Positions 17,201 through 26,217 of a stretch of 46,599 bases of DNA are shown here, piece by piece. The position numbers and the translations under genes were made by a program. How positions within the stretch are numbered: the first letter of the stretch is position 1; each line of letters begins with the position of its first letter. The stretch lies in NCBI GenBank assembly GCA_002715505.1, contig PAZF01000016.1, positions 1-46,599 of the forward strand, written 5' to 3'. The stretch comes from Candidatus Pelagibacterales bacterium (GTDB lineage Bacteria; Pseudomonadota; Alphaproteobacteria; TMED109). Below the pieces are notes generated by a model, which worked only from the letters and a program-made list of their open reading frames with translations, was not told the DNA's origin and did not search any database.

Positions 17201-17356
17201 TTAAAGCCAATGGCAATAACAATTGTTTTTGGGTTGTTATCGTCTACATTCCTAGTTTTAATTCTAATCCCATCATTAATTATTATTGGTTCAGAGTTAA
17301 AAAATATTACTTTTGGCGCCAAAAGCTTGGCAGTAATAAGACAAAGAAAGCAATAA
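14240..17356 (+). CDS. RND family efflux transporter permease (AcrB/HAE1-like)
   Basis: A 1038-residue inner-membrane RND transporter that exchanges protons for export of small molecules. It has the duplicated layout: helix 1 (about residues 12-30), a large periplasmic loop, helices 2-6 near 330-480, helix 7 near 525, a second loop, and helices 8-12 near 860-1020. The helix-4 proton relay pair is present in MLGIIVDDSIVVAEH. The opening NTQFFPNYSIDYITINVEWPG-type block and GLAGIVINDSIILVAN in the second half are typical. Its 3' end overlaps the convergent trkH gene by 50 bases. Drug, lipid or signal export cannot be told apart. Confidence 0.93.
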   Translation: MKKTLFHSMLNHKTAANLFLLLMVILGFYASKVLNTQFFPNYSIDYITINVEWPGASPKDIEKSIIKPIEEKVRYIDKVKHTKSTAKEGIANILLEFRNNTNMQRALTDVERAINSLNNLPEDSKDPESKVITPYEQIGLILVTGETSEYQLKIIAKDIRQVLLDKGIDKVDIDGLRKQVIYVDTDPVAMFSNKLDINDLNNEIFKNLKSIPSGVLKDDKLLQLRTSGTNDTISKIKKIIFNSSNTKKDIKIGDLANVYEASKEDESFGISNSNPALTLRVFRSLGTDVLKMTKVLENTIEDYNSQINQNIKIQIYDLSSQLIRDRINLLLKNGIGGLVLVLIILFLFLRFRVAIWVALGIPAAISATLAIMLVTGQSINMISLFALIMMLGIIVDDSIVVAEHIDYQYEKNHDAFKASYIGVSKMLGPVTAASLTTVAGFAPVFLITGVIGQVIEAIPLVVISVILASLFECFFVLPGHLSHSLSANNLNTNKKFLNLNIYLTYLNNNYFYFLLKKSIEFRYTTLSLAFSLLIFSVFLLKMGLVKFYFFPSPESNIILVNYNFFPGNLKKDTIEFSETLENSLEIIDKAKVVKNVYGTIGKPMWGSRDSTKEKGDHIGGMIVELKPSEEREIRTTDLIEAWKEVIPEKEGLKSLIIKERKGGPPGLDIDIRLMSKSSSLGEMKIASEFIKEKLKLYQGVSYVKDNLPIGKREISFSVTEKGKSLGFDTKYTAKKIRENFDEVSVASFFRGQEEIELIIRTDPKNLNMSNINSFLIKSPKGILVPLGEVVEISKKQDFSIIKRRNGFREISITAEINEGILNPDYFFSDFEKKVLSKIEDNYNLNWKLAGRSEEQADTFEDMKRGAFLALGVIFVILAFIFQSYILPLSIMSIIPFILIGVILGHWVTGFDITILSLVAVLGLAGIVINDSIILVANIFEKINKGEEILESVIKGAQERLRAVLLTSFTTIGGLTPLLFEKSMQAQFLKPMAITIVFGLLSSTFLVLILIPSLIIIGSELKNITFGAKSLAVIRQRKQ

Positions 17357-18752
17357 ATTCTAATCTTCCCATAATCATTGCTCCTGATAAAATAATTTTA
17401 AGGTTTGAGGGTAAAGTATAAAAGCTTTCTTCGGGTCCAATTATATTTCCTAATCCAGGACCTACAACACAAATTGAAGTTATAGCAGCAGATACACTTG
17501 TAATAAAATCATATCCATACATATAAAAAATTAAAGAAATTACAAAAATACCGCCAAGAAATAATAAAATAATCACCATTACTGAATTTATAATATCATC
17601 ATTTATAACTTGATTTTTATAGTTAGAAGAAAAAACTGACCTTGGGGAATTAATTTTTTTAAGCTCCTTTATCAAAACAAAATATAGTAACTGAATTCTA
17701 AATATCTTTATTCCACCAGTAGTTGATCCAGTACAGCCACCTATAAGCATCATTATTAATAATAATGCACTAGGAAAAGAACCCCAACTAGAAAAATTCG
17801 CTGTTGAATATCCAGTTCCAGTTATTACAGAAACTCCATTAAATAAGGCTATTCTTAAAGAAACAAAAAAATTTAAATTACTTTGAAAATAATTCCAGCT
17901 AGAAAGAGCTAAAGTAAAAAAAAGTATCAATATTAAAAATATGAATACTTGAGCATCTTTAAAGGCTTGTATGCCTTTTTTAAATGTTGATAAATATAAA
18001 GTGAATGGAAGGCTTGCTAATATCATTCCTATTATAATAGTTAGTTCTATTGGAAGGCTATTATAATGAGCTATTGAATTATTATTAGTAGAGAAACCGC
18101 CAGTCGCCACAGTAGTTAGTGAATGACAAAAAGCTTGAAAGGCAGGCATTCCAAGGAACCACAGGCATAAAAAAATAAAAAAAGTAAAAGATAAATATAC
18201 TATTCCTACTAATTTTGCTAATTCTTTAGATCTATAATGCAAATCAAAGTCTTTTTCTTTCCAATCTTGAGTAAACAATTGCATTCCACCAATATTTAAA
18301 ATAGGTAAGATTGCTATAGCAAAAATTATTATACCTATTCCTCCTAACCATTGTATTAAAGATCTCCAAACCAATAATCCCAACGACAAATTTTCTACAT
18401 TATCGTAAATACTTGCACCTGTAGTTGTTAGACCAGATGTGGCTTCAAAAAATGCGTCTGAAAATTTTAAGATATTATGATCAAAATAAAAAGGAAGGCT
18501 TGCAAAAAAGCATAACACTGGAAGTGAGAGTACAGTTACAATTATAGTGTCATTAACCCCTATTTTTTTATCATTATTTCTAAAAGCTAATATTAAACTA
18601 AATCCAAAAAAAGAAGAAATTAAAAAACTTGAGAAAAATACATAAAAACTTCCATAAACAAAGAAGTTCAAGGCTAAAGGAATAATCATACTTAAACTAA
18701 GCACTGAGACGAGAACACCCAAAATAAAAAAAATAATTTTTAAATTAATCAT
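17307..18752 (-). CDS. trkH: TrkH-family potassium uptake protein
   Basis: A 481-residue membrane protein of the Trk/Ktr potassium transporter family. The four pore loops that form the selectivity filter are visible: GLTTTGASIY, VATGGFSTNN, ITGTGYSTAN and CVVGPGLGN. The C-terminus MGRLEFIAFFVLLLPSFWR is also typical, so the stop at 17307 is credible even though it overlaps the RND gene. TrkH normally works with the cytoplasmic regulator TrkA, which is not in the window. The gene stands alone on the minus strand, divergent from the glycan cluster. Confidence 0.94.
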   Translation of the reverse strand: MINLKIIFFILGVLVSVLSLSMIIPLALNFFVYGSFYVFFSSFLISSFFGFSLILAFRNNDKKIGVNDTIIVTVLSLPVLCFFASLPFYFDHNILKFSDAFFEATSGLTTTGASIYDNVENLSLGLLVWRSLIQWLGGIGIIIFAIAILPILNIGGMQLFTQDWKEKDFDLHYRSKELAKLVGIVYLSFTFFIFLCLWFLGMPAFQAFCHSLTTVATGGFSTNNNSIAHYNSLPIELTIIIGMILASLPFTLYLSTFKKGIQAFKDAQVFIFLILILFFTLALSSWNYFQSNLNFFVSLRIALFNGVSVITGTGYSTANFSSWGSFPSALLLIMMLIGGCTGSTTGGIKIFRIQLLYFVLIKELKKINSPRSVFSSNYKNQVINDDIINSVMVIILLFLGGIFVISLIFYMYGYDFITSVSAAITSICVVGPGLGNIIGPEESFYTLPSNLKIILSGAMIMGRLEFIAFFVLLLPSFWRQK

Positions 18753-18826
18753 TTAAATAAGTCTTAAAAAAAAACTTTGTTTTTAGAAATTTATTTTTTA
18801 TCATAATTTAATAAGCATAATATTTC

Positions 18827-18831
18827 GAGGA
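18827..18831 (+). promoter_or_regulatory. ribosome binding site pointing to a non-canonical start
   Basis: GAGGA at 18827-18831 is 7 bases before an ATA codon at 18839 that is in frame with the glycosyltransferase. It is the only good Shine-Dalgarno sequence upstream of the gene, and no ATG, GTG or TTG lies downstream of it in frame until a TTG at 18938. It decides the start proposed for that gene. Confidence 0.5.
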
Positions 18832-18838
18832 AAATATA

Positions 18839-19834
18839 ATAGAAAAATTTAATTTAAACCAAAAAAATAAAAACTTTGTAACTTATATAATTACTTTATA
18901 CAATAAAAAAAATTATCTGTTATCAGTCATAAAAGCTTTGTCTAAAGAAGGAGGTTCCCACAAAAGGGAATATATCTTTGTAGATGATGGTTCTAATGAT
19001 AACAGTTTTTTAATAATTAAAAGCTTAAAAAGCAAACTTCCAGGAGAAGTTAAAATAATTAAAAGAAGAAATATGGGTGCCTCTTATTCAACAAACGAGG
19101 CTATTTATATTGCAAAAGGGTATTGGATTAGGTTATTGGATGGAGATGATAAAATTTCATATCAATCTACATCCAAAATGCTATTAATTGCCAGGCAAAC
19201 TAAAGTAGAGTTTATCTATGGTTTAATTCATGAAGATAAAGTAACTAAAAGTAATAAAAAAATTTATAATTATAGAATTCAAACTAAAAAAGAAGGATTA
19301 AAAAAATTTATAAAAAATTGTCCTGCAAACTCTAGTTGTGTTCTAGTTTCTGTTAAAAGATTCTTAGATTCAGGAGGTTGCGACGAAAATTTTGTTTCAC
19401 CAGATCAAGTTCTTTTTTTAAGACTTTTTGCATCAGGTAGAGGAGTTTTTGTAAAAGAAATAGTCGCAAGGATGCCAATCCAAGGGTCTTCAGTCAGCTT
19501 ATCCTCGCAAATAAGAAGAAGTAGATATGAGTCAATTTTGGCACTTATTAGATTTTGTGAAGAAAATAAAGGTATTGATAAAGAATTAATAAAAATGGCT
19601 TTTAAGAGGTCTTTGTCTAGAGCAAATACTTACAATAAGTTCTTAAATAAGCAAGCTTTTTCTATTTATTTAATTTTGTATTTAGTATCTAAATTTTATT
19701 TTCCTAGTAATTATTTAGTATGGATGTATAGATGTTTAAAAGTGTTTACTAAAATGGATATAAATAAACCTAGAAATTGGCTAACGGGTTTCGAAAAAAA
19801 AATAACCAGTAAAAAACAAGTTAACCAATATTAA
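18839..19834 (+). CDS. glycosyltransferase family 2 (GT-A fold), apparent ATA start
   Basis: This enzyme of about 331 residues transfers sugars from nucleotide donors. The frame is open from a TAA at 18818. Upstream of the first standard start (TTG 18938) it encodes VTYIITLYNKKNYLLSVIKA, the first beta strand of the GT-A nucleotide fold, so a start at 18938 would lose essential residues. Family motifs follow: VDDGSNDNS, KRRNMGAS and the metal-binding LLDGDDKIS. The best start is ATA at 18839 behind GAGGA. That is a rare initiation codon, or the base may be a sequencing or population variant of ATG. The asnB-type gene begins 1 base after the stop. Confidence 0.78.
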   Translation: MEKFNLNQKNKNFVTYIITLYNKKNYLLSVIKALSKEGGSHKREYIFVDDGSNDNSFLIIKSLKSKLPGEVKIIKRRNMGASYSTNEAIYIAKGYWIRLLDGDDKISYQSTSKMLLIARQTKVEFIYGLIHEDKVTKSNKKIYNYRIQTKKEGLKKFIKNCPANSSCVLVSVKRFLDSGGCDENFVSPDQVLFLRLFASGRGVFVKEIVARMPIQGSSVSLSSQIRRSRYESILALIRFCEENKGIDKELIKMAFKRSLSRANTYNKFLNKQAFSIYLILYLVSKFYFPSNYLVWMYRCLKVFTKMDINKPRNWLTGFEKKITSKKQVNQY

Positions 19835-19835
19835 A

Positions 19836-21725
19836 ATGTGCGGATTTGTCGGATATATTTTAAGTGATAAGGTTTGGCAGAATTGGGAGTATACAGTTCA
19901 AGACCTTATAAATATGTCCAAAAAAATATATCACAGAGGTCCAGATGACAAAGGTCATATAGCTGACTCAGAAAATAAATTGGGAATTGCTTTTCAGAGA
20001 CTAAGCATTCTTGATTTATCTAAAGATGCTAAACAACCAATGATTTCTTCTTGCAAAAAATGGATCATAGTTTTTAATGGAGAAATCTATAATTTTAAAG
20101 ATCTTAAAAAAGGGGTATTAGAAAAAAATATAATTTGGAAAACTAATTCAGATACAGAAGTAGTTTTAGAACTGATTAGTAAATTTGGTTTTACAAAGAC
20201 AATTTCGATGTTAGATGGAATGTTTGCTATTGCCGCATATAGTCTAGAAGATAAAAATTTATGGTTGGCAAGAGATAAATTTGGAGAAAAGCCTCTCTAT
20301 TATAGTAAAGATAAAAATAATAATTTTTTTTTTAGCTCTGATATTAAAGCTTTAATGTCATCAAGGTACTATGAAAAAAAAATTGACTATAATATTTCTA
20401 ATGATTATATACGATATGGTTATGTACCTGATCCGCTTTGTATTTTAGATAGAACAAATAAATTAAGTCCAGGCAAGATCCTCAAATTTAATTTTTACAA
20501 AAAAATTAAAATAGAAGAATATTGGAATACATTTTCAGAATTTGCAAAAAAAAGAGAAAAACCTTTTAAAGGTACTTATAGAAATGCTTTAGAAGAAGTT
20601 AAATTAAGAGTAGGAAAAGCAACTCAGACTAGATTAGTATCAGATGTACCTGTAGGCGCATTTCTATCAGGAGGAATTGATAGCTCTAATTTAGTGTTAT
20701 CATTAAAGGAAAGAGAAAAAAAAATAGATACATTTTCCATAGGATTTGAAGATAAAACTAAAGATGAGTCTTCTTTTGCCAAAGAAGTATCGCTTAAATT
20801 AAAAACTAACCATCATGAAAAAGTTCTAAATAGTAATGATTGCGTGGATATTATTCCCAATATAGTCAAATACTATGATGAACCTTTTTCAGATCCTTCG
20901 CAGATACCTACTTTCTTGTTATCAAAATTTGCTAGAGAAAAAGTTAAAGTTGCCATGTCTGGAGACGGTGCTGATGAATTATTTGGAGGTTACCCCCGAT
21001 ATAAAAATATCTCAAATTTATGGAGCAAATTGGAGGATGGCCCCAGTTTTTTGTTAAAAAATATAGATACGCTATCTTATATTTTCAGTTCTAGTAGAGT
21101 AAAAACATTAAGGTCATTAGGAAAGAAAATTAGAAAAATCAGTCATCCTAATATAGAAAGCATGTATAATGACGAGCTTTCAAGGTGGAGGCCGGATGAA
21201 GGAGTTTATATTTTCGATAATTTTAGTGATAGTTATTTTAACAAAGTTTTTAAGTTTAAAAAAAATAATATTTCAAATTATAGATATCTGATGCTAAGAG
21301 ATTTATTAACCTACCTACCTAGCAATTTACTAGTAAAAATAGATAGAGCTTCTATGGCAAATAGCTTAGAAGTAAGGTGTCCTTATCTGGATCCCGATCT
21401 TGTAAAGTTCGTATGGAGTTTGCCTGATGAGTATTTAAATTATAATAATATGGATAAAGCAATATTACGAGATATATTAGCATTAAAATTTCCAAAAAAA
21501 ATTTATGCTAGAAAAAAACAAGGATTTGAACCACCATTAGATTTATGGTTAAAAGGACCACTTAAAGACTGGGCTTATGATATAATATCAAAGAATGACG
21601 ATATTATCAGTCACAAAAAATTAAAATTTTTCTTTCAAGCTTTTTTAAAAGGTGATAAAAAATTGACTTACAAATTATGGAGTTTAATAATGTTTAAGGC
21701 ATGGAGAGAGCAAAATGAAATATAA
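19836..21725 (+). CDS. asnB: asparagine synthetase B-type amidotransferase (first of two)
   Basis: A 629-residue glutamine-hydrolysing AsnB homologue. Cys2 of MCGFVGYI is the glutaminase nucleophile. The class II amidotransferase domain covers about residues 2-210 (YHRGPDDKG, FNGEIYNF, RDKFGEKPLYY). The synthetase domain contains the ATP PP-loop FLSGGIDSSN near residue 280, AMSGDGADELFGGYPRY and KIDRASMANSLEVRCPYLD. All motifs look intact. It sits between a GT2 gene and lepA inside a glycan cluster, so besides making asparagine it may amidate a sugar carboxylate, as proposed for WbpS-like enzymes. The sequence alone does not decide. Confidence 0.92.
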   Translation: MCGFVGYILSDKVWQNWEYTVQDLINMSKKIYHRGPDDKGHIADSENKLGIAFQRLSILDLSKDAKQPMISSCKKWIIVFNGEIYNFKDLKKGVLEKNIIWKTNSDTEVVLELISKFGFTKTISMLDGMFAIAAYSLEDKNLWLARDKFGEKPLYYSKDKNNNFFFSSDIKALMSSRYYEKKIDYNISNDYIRYGYVPDPLCILDRTNKLSPGKILKFNFYKKIKIEEYWNTFSEFAKKREKPFKGTYRNALEEVKLRVGKATQTRLVSDVPVGAFLSGGIDSSNLVLSLKEREKKIDTFSIGFEDKTKDESSFAKEVSLKLKTNHHEKVLNSNDCVDIIPNIVKYYDEPFSDPSQIPTFLLSKFAREKVKVAMSGDGADELFGGYPRYKNISNLWSKLEDGPSFLLKNIDTLSYIFSSSRVKTLRSLGKKIRKISHPNIESMYNDELSRWRPDEGVYIFDNFSDSYFNKVFKFKKNNISNYRYLMLRDLLTYLPSNLLVKIDRASMANSLEVRCPYLDPDLVKFVWSLPDEYLNYNNMDKAILRDILALKFPKKIYARKKQGFEPPLDLWLKGPLKDWAYDIISKNDDIISHKKLKFFFQAFLKGDKKLTYKLWSLIMFKAWREQNEI

Positions 21726-21739
21726 GTTACATTTAATTT

Positions 21740-23548
21740 ATGAGATTGATATTGACTGATACTTTTATAAGAAACTTTGCTATTATTGCCCACATTGATC
21801 ACGGAAAGTCTACTCTAGCTGACAGATTGATAGAATATTGCGAAGGTGTATCTAAGCGAGAAATGAAAGAGCAAATATTGGACTCAATGGAAATTGAAAG
21901 AGAAAGAGGAATAACAATAAAAGCTCAAACTGTAAGATTAGAGCATGTAAATAATGATAATAAATATACTCTAAATTTGATAGATACTCCTGGACATGTT
22001 GATTTTAGTTATGAAGTATCAAGATCTATGGCAGCATGTGAAGGAGCTTTATTGATAGTTGATGCAACTCAGGGAGTAGAGGCACAAACACTTGCAAACG
22101 CATGGTTAGCAATAGAAGCTAATCTAGAAATTATTCCTGTTTTGAACAAAGTGGACTTAGCATCTTCAGATGTAGATAGGGTAAAATCTCAAATTAAAGA
22201 ATTAATTGGTATAGAAACAGATGATACAGTTTCAGTATCTGCTAAAACTGGTCAAGGTATTAAAGATTTATTGCAGAAAATTATTTATAAATGCCCTTAC
22301 CCTAAAGGAAAAGATAATGGCCCTCTGAAAGCATTATTAATAGATTCATGGTATGACTCTTACTTAGGTGTTATGGTTCTGATAAGAGTCAAAAATGGCT
22401 TTCTTAAAAAAAATATGAAGATAAAATTGTTAATTTCAAATACTGAGTATCAAATTGAAAAAGTCGGAGTTTTTACTCCTAAGCCAATTGAAGTAGATTT
22501 ATTGAAAGCAGGTGAAGTTGGTTTCATTACAGCAAATATAAAAGAGACTTCCCAGGCTTGGGTAGGTGATACCATAGTAGAGAGCAGAAACCCAAATAAA
22601 CTAGAACCTCTCCCTGGGTTTAAACCTAGTGTTCCTGTAGTTTTTTGCGGTTTATATCCTTTAGATGCCAACGAATACGACTCTTTAAAAGTTTCTTTGG
22701 GAAAACTTAAGTTAAACGACAGTTCATTTACATTCGAAAATGAGTCTAGCGCTGCTTTGGGTTTGGGATTCCGATGTGGATTTTTAGGCTTGCTTCATTT
22801 AGAAATAATACAAGAAAGACTAAAAAGAGAGTTTGGTTTAGACTTAATAGTTACACCGCCAAGTGTAGTTTATAAAATAATTAAAACTGACAATGAGCAA
22901 AAATCAATTCATAATCCAGCAGAATGGCCAAATCAAACAAAAATAAAACAAATTAAAGAGCCTTGGATTAAAGCTAGTATTTTTTCTCCAGAGACATATA
23001 TAGGACCTATTATTCAACTCTGCAGCGAAAAGAGAGGAATTCAAAAAGAAATAAATTTTACTGGAAATAGAGTCTTGCTTGAATATTTTTTACCTTTAAA
23101 TGAAGTAATATTTGATTTTCACGACAAATTAAAATCTATAAGCAAAGGTTATGGAAGCTTTGATTATGAGATGTCTGATTATAGAGATGGAGCTCTTCAA
23201 AAGGTAAGCATATTAGTAAATGGAGAAATAGTCGAAGGTCTATCCTTTATTACGCACATTGACAAAGCCACAGCAAGAGGAAGAGTAATTTGTAATAAAT
23301 TGAAGGAGAGTATTCCTAAACAACTTTTTAAAATAGCAATACAAGCATCTATAGGATCAAAAATTATAGCAAGGGAAACCTTAAGCTCTTTAAGAAAAGA
23401 TGTGATTGCTAAGTGTTATGGGGGAGATGTTACAAGAAAAAGAAAGCTATTGGATAAACAAAAAGCTGGGAAAAAAAAGATGAAGCAGGTAGGAAATGTT
23501 AATATACCCCAAGAAGCTTTTTTAGCAGCTATAAAACTAGATAATTAG
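21740..23548 (+). CDS. lepA: elongation factor 4 (LepA), ribosome-associated GTPase
   Basis: A 602-residue translational GTPase. G1 is [11 protein letters not shown]3 is DTPGHVDF, G4 is NKVDL and G5 is VSAKTGQG. The switch region carries the [13 protein letters not shown] block. Domains III to V and the LepA-specific C-terminus ([21 protein letters not shown]-type block) are complete; length matches the family (about 600). It is a housekeeping gene that aids ribosome function under stress. Placement 14 bases after an asnB-type gene and 1 base before a sugar oxidoreductase gene makes it an outsider inside the glycan cluster. Confidence 0.97.
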   Translation: MRLILTDTFIRNFAIIAHIDHGKSTLADRLIEYCEGVSKREMKEQILDSMEIERERGITIKAQTVRLEHVNNDNKYTLNLIDTPGHVDFSYEVSRSMAACEGALLIVDATQGVEAQTLANAWLAIEANLEIIPVLNKVDLASSDVDRVKSQIKELIGIETDDTVSVSAKTGQGIKDLLQKIIYKCPYPKGKDNGPLKALLIDSWYDSYLGVMVLIRVKNGFLKKNMKIKLLISNTEYQIEKVGVFTPKPIEVDLLKAGEVGFITANIKETSQAWVGDTIVESRNPNKLEPLPGFKPSVPVVFCGLYPLDANEYDSLKVSLGKLKLNDSSFTFENESSAALGLGFRCGFLGLLHLEIIQERLKREFGLDLIVTPPSVVYKIIKTDNEQKSIHNPAEWPNQTKIKQIKEPWIKASIFSPETYIGPIIQLCSEKRGIQKEINFTGNRVLLEYFLPLNEVIFDFHDKLKSISKGYGSFDYEMSDYRDGALQKVSILVNGEIVEGLSFITHIDKATARGRVICNKLKESIPKQLFKIAIQASIGSKIIARETLSSLRKDVIAKCYGGDVTRKRKLLDKQKAGKKKMKQVGNVNIPQEAFLAAIKLDN

Positions 23549-23549
23549 A

Positions 23550-24527
23550 ATGAAAAATAAAAAATTTTTAGGATTAATAGGATGCGGATATTGGGGAAAA
23601 AATCTTGCTAGAGATTTTAATTCTTTTGGTGTTCTAAAAACTGTAAGTGATATAAATTCTAAAGCTAAAAATCAAATAATGAAAATTTCCAAAAGTATTT
23701 TATTTACTGATAATTATAAAGAAATTTTAGAAGACAAGGATATTACAAGCGTCGCTATTGCTACTCCTGCTAAGTCTCATTATAAACTAGTTCAAGAGTC
23801 TTTAATTGCAAAAAAAAATGTCTTTGTAGAAAAACCTCTATGTTTAAATTATAATAACGGAAAAATTCTGGTGTCATTGGCGAAAAAAAATAAGGTAAAA
23901 TTAATGGTAGGACACTTAATGTTATATCATCCAGCATTTATAAAAATGAAAGAAAGTATAAAAAAAGGAAAAGTCGGAAAAATTAGATATATTTATTCAA
24001 ATAGATTAGCTTTAGGAAAACTTAGAAGAGAAGAAGATGTTTTATGGTCATTTGCGCCTCATGATATCTCTATGATAATGGAGTTAATTAATGAAAAGTT
24101 GATAACGGTGAGGGCTTTTGGGGCGCGGTATTTAAATAAAAAAGTTGCTGATACAACCATAACATTATTAAAATTTAAGAACAAAATAAAGGCGCATATA
24201 TTTGTCTCTTGGCTGCACCCTTATAAGGATCAAAGATTAGTTGTAGTAGGAGATAAAGGAATGTTGGTATTTGCTGATGTTCTTAAGAGTAGAGAAAAAT
24301 TAGTGTTTTATAATCATAAGGTGGGATGGGTAAAAGATATACCTAAAGTTCATAAAGCAGAAGGAAAAAGCATAGCCTTTGATTATGATACTTCTCCATT
24401 AAAAGAAGAATGCAGAGCATTTATTAATTGGATATTAACTGGGAAAGAGCCTATTTCTAATGGAGAAGAGGGTTTGAGGGTATTAAAGGTATTAGAAATG
24501 GCAAGAAAGGATTTAAATAAGTGGTGA
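23550..24527 (+). CDS. Gfo/Idh/MocA oxidoreductase, WbpB-like sugar dehydrogenase
   Basis: A 325-residue NAD(P)-dependent oxidoreductase. The Rossmann start is [16 protein letters not shown], followed by [10 protein letters not shown] and the EKP motif in [10 protein letters not shown] (the catalytic lysine region). The [10 protein letters not shown] block is typical of WbpB/WlbA enzymes, which oxidise C3 of a UDP-sugar uronate before amination. The next two genes encode the acetyltransferase and aminotransferase of such a pathway, in the order seen in Pseudomonas wbpB-D-E. The exact substrate is inferred. Confidence 0.87.
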   Translation: MKNKKFLGLIGCGYWGKNLARDFNSFGVLKTVSDINSKAKNQIMKISKSILFTDNYKEILEDKDITSVAIATPAKSHYKLVQESLIAKKNVFVEKPLCLNYNNGKILVSLAKKNKVKLMVGHLMLYHPAFIKMKESIKKGKVGKIRYIYSNRLALGKLRREEDVLWSFAPHDISMIMELINEKLITVRAFGARYLNKKVADTTITLLKFKNKIKAHIFVSWLHPYKDQRLVVVGDKGMLVFADVLKSREKLVFYNHKVGWVKDIPKVHKAEGKSIAFDYDTSPLKEECRAFINWILTGKEPISNGEEGLRVLKVLEMARKDLNKW

Positions 24528-24531
24528 ATTA

Positions 24532-25083
24532 ATGTTTATTCATGATACAGCTGTTATAGATCAAAAAGTTACTTTAGGATCAAACATTTCAATATGGCAT
24601 TTTTGTCATGTAATGTCCGGCAGTAATATAGGTGATAATACTGTACTAGGACAGAATGTCATGATAGGAAAAAATGTCAAAGTAGGAAAAAATTGTAAAA
24701 TTCAAAATAATGTATCTGTTTATGAAGGAGTAGAAATAGAAGAAAACGTATTTTGTGGACCGTCTTGTGTCTTTACAAATGTTATTAATCCAAGAGCATT
24801 TGTAAATAGAAAAAGTGAATACAAGAAAACACTTCTTCAAAAGGGATCCTCTATAGGAGCTAATGCTACCATTATCTGCGGAGTAACAATAGGAAAATTT
24901 TCATTAATTGGAGCAGGAGCTGTCATAACCAAAGATGTTAAAGATTTTGCTATTATGGTTGGAAACCCTGCAAAAAAAATTGGATGGGTATCAACAAAAG
25001 GATATAAACTTGATAGTAATTTAAAATGTCCAGAAACAGGAGAGGAGTTTATTTTGGAAGATGAAACTCTAAGAAAGAAATAA
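24532..25083 (+). CDS. left-handed beta-helix N-acetyltransferase, WbpD-like
   Basis: A 183-residue hexapeptide-repeat transferase. The protein is built of turns such as [20 protein letters not shown], then [20 protein letters not shown] and [20 protein letters not shown]-like repeats. These form a trimeric left-handed beta helix that binds acetyl-CoA. The tail [12 protein letters not shown] is typical of WbpD/WlbB, which N-acetylate a 3-amino group on a UDP-sugar. It ends 2 bases before the aminotransferase gene, its expected partner. Confidence 0.88.
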   Translation: MFIHDTAVIDQKVTLGSNISIWHFCHVMSGSNIGDNTVLGQNVMIGKNVKVGKNCKIQNNVSVYEGVEIEENVFCGPSCVFTNVINPRAFVNRKSEYKKTLLQKGSSIGANATIICGVTIGKFSLIGAGAVITKDVKDFAIMVGNPAKKIGWVSTKGYKLDSNLKCPETGEEFILEDETLRKK

Positions 25084-25085
25084 AA

Positions 25086-26213
25086 ATGGAAGATATTAAA
25101 TTTTTAGATTTATCTAAACAGCAAAAAACAATAGAAAAAAAACTAAAATCCAATTTAGATAAAGTACTTTATGATAATAAATTCATAATGGGACCTGAGG
25201 TTAAAGAGTTAGAGTCAAAACTTCAAGTATATACCGGGTCAAAATACTGTGTTACTTGCTCTAGTGGTACTGACGCACTTATTCTGTCTCTTTTAGCATT
25301 AAATATTGGAAAAGGAGATATTGTTTTTTGTCCAAGTTTTACATTTCCTGCAACTGCAGAAGCCATTTTGATGGCAGGAGCAAAACCTGTTTTTATAGAT
25401 GTAGGAAAAAATACGTTTAATATTTGTCATAAAAATCTTCTTGATTCCATAGAAAAATGTAAAAAGAAAAATTTAAATATTAAAGCAATAATGCCAGTAG
25501 ATTTATATGGTTTGCCAGCAAACTACGATAAAATTAATAATATAGCAAAAATTTATGATTTAAAAGTTATTGCAGATTCTGCACAAAGTTTTGGAGCGGT
25601 ATTTAAAAATAAAAAAGTAGGAAACCTTACTGAAATAACCACTACTTCATTTTTCCCAGCCAAGCCACTTGGTTGTTATGGAGATGGAGGAGCTGTTTTT
25701 ACTGAAAGTGTTAAGGTTAAAGAGAAATTGGAAAGTTTGAGAGCTCACGGAAAAGGGAAAGGAAAATATGACATTAATTACATGGGTATGAACGCAAGGT
25801 TAGATACGATTCAGGCCGCAGTTTTATTGGCAAAATTAGAAGTTTTTGATTGGGAATTAAAAGAGAGAAATCGAATAGCTAAAATTTACTTAGATGAGCT
25901 TTCTAATGTTTTTCATATTCCTGTAGTTCCCAAAAATACTGTAAGTGCTTGGGCCCAATTTACCTTACAAACTAAAAATAGAGAAAAACTACTTAATTAT
26001 TTAAAAGAACATAAAATTCCAGCAATGGTATATTATCCAAAACCCATGCATCAACAAGCTGCTTATAAAGAATTTAATTTTAATGAAAATTTAACTGTCA
26101 GTTCTGATTTATCAAGAAATGTTTTTAGTATACCAGTGCACGCTTATCTAACTGATTTGCAGCAAGAATTTATCATTGAAACTATAAAGAAAGCAAAAAA
26201 ATTATTTTTATAA
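25086..26213 (+). CDS. DegT/DnrJ/EryC1 sugar aminotransferase, WbpE-like
   Basis: A 375-residue PLP enzyme that adds an amino group to a keto sugar nucleotide, using glutamate. Family blocks are FIMGPEVKELE, CSSGTDALILSL, CPSFTFPATAEAI, VDLYGLPANYD, ADSAQSFGA, and TTSFFPAKPLGCYGDGGA with the PLP lysine. MNARLDTIQAAVL forms part of the active site. The enzyme sits after WbpB-like and WbpD-like genes, so a 3-acetamido sugar uronate (2,3-diacetamido type) is the likely product. The dehydrogenase and epimerase that complete the Pseudomonas pathway are not in the window. Confidence 0.9.
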   Translation: MEDIKFLDLSKQQKTIEKKLKSNLDKVLYDNKFIMGPEVKELESKLQVYTGSKYCVTCSSGTDALILSLLALNIGKGDIVFCPSFTFPATAEAILMAGAKPVFIDVGKNTFNICHKNLLDSIEKCKKKNLNIKAIMPVDLYGLPANYDKINNIAKIYDLKVIADSAQSFGAVFKNKKVGNLTEITTTSFFPAKPLGCYGDGGAVFTESVKVKEKLESLRAHGKGKGKYDINYMGMNARLDTIQAAVLLAKLEVFDWELKERNRIAKIYLDELSNVFHIPVVPKNTVSAWAQFTLQTKNREKLLNYLKEHKIPAMVYYPKPMHQQAAYKEFNFNENLTVSSDLSRNVFSIPVHAYLTDLQQEFIIETIKKAKKLFL

Positions 26214-26217
26214 AAGA

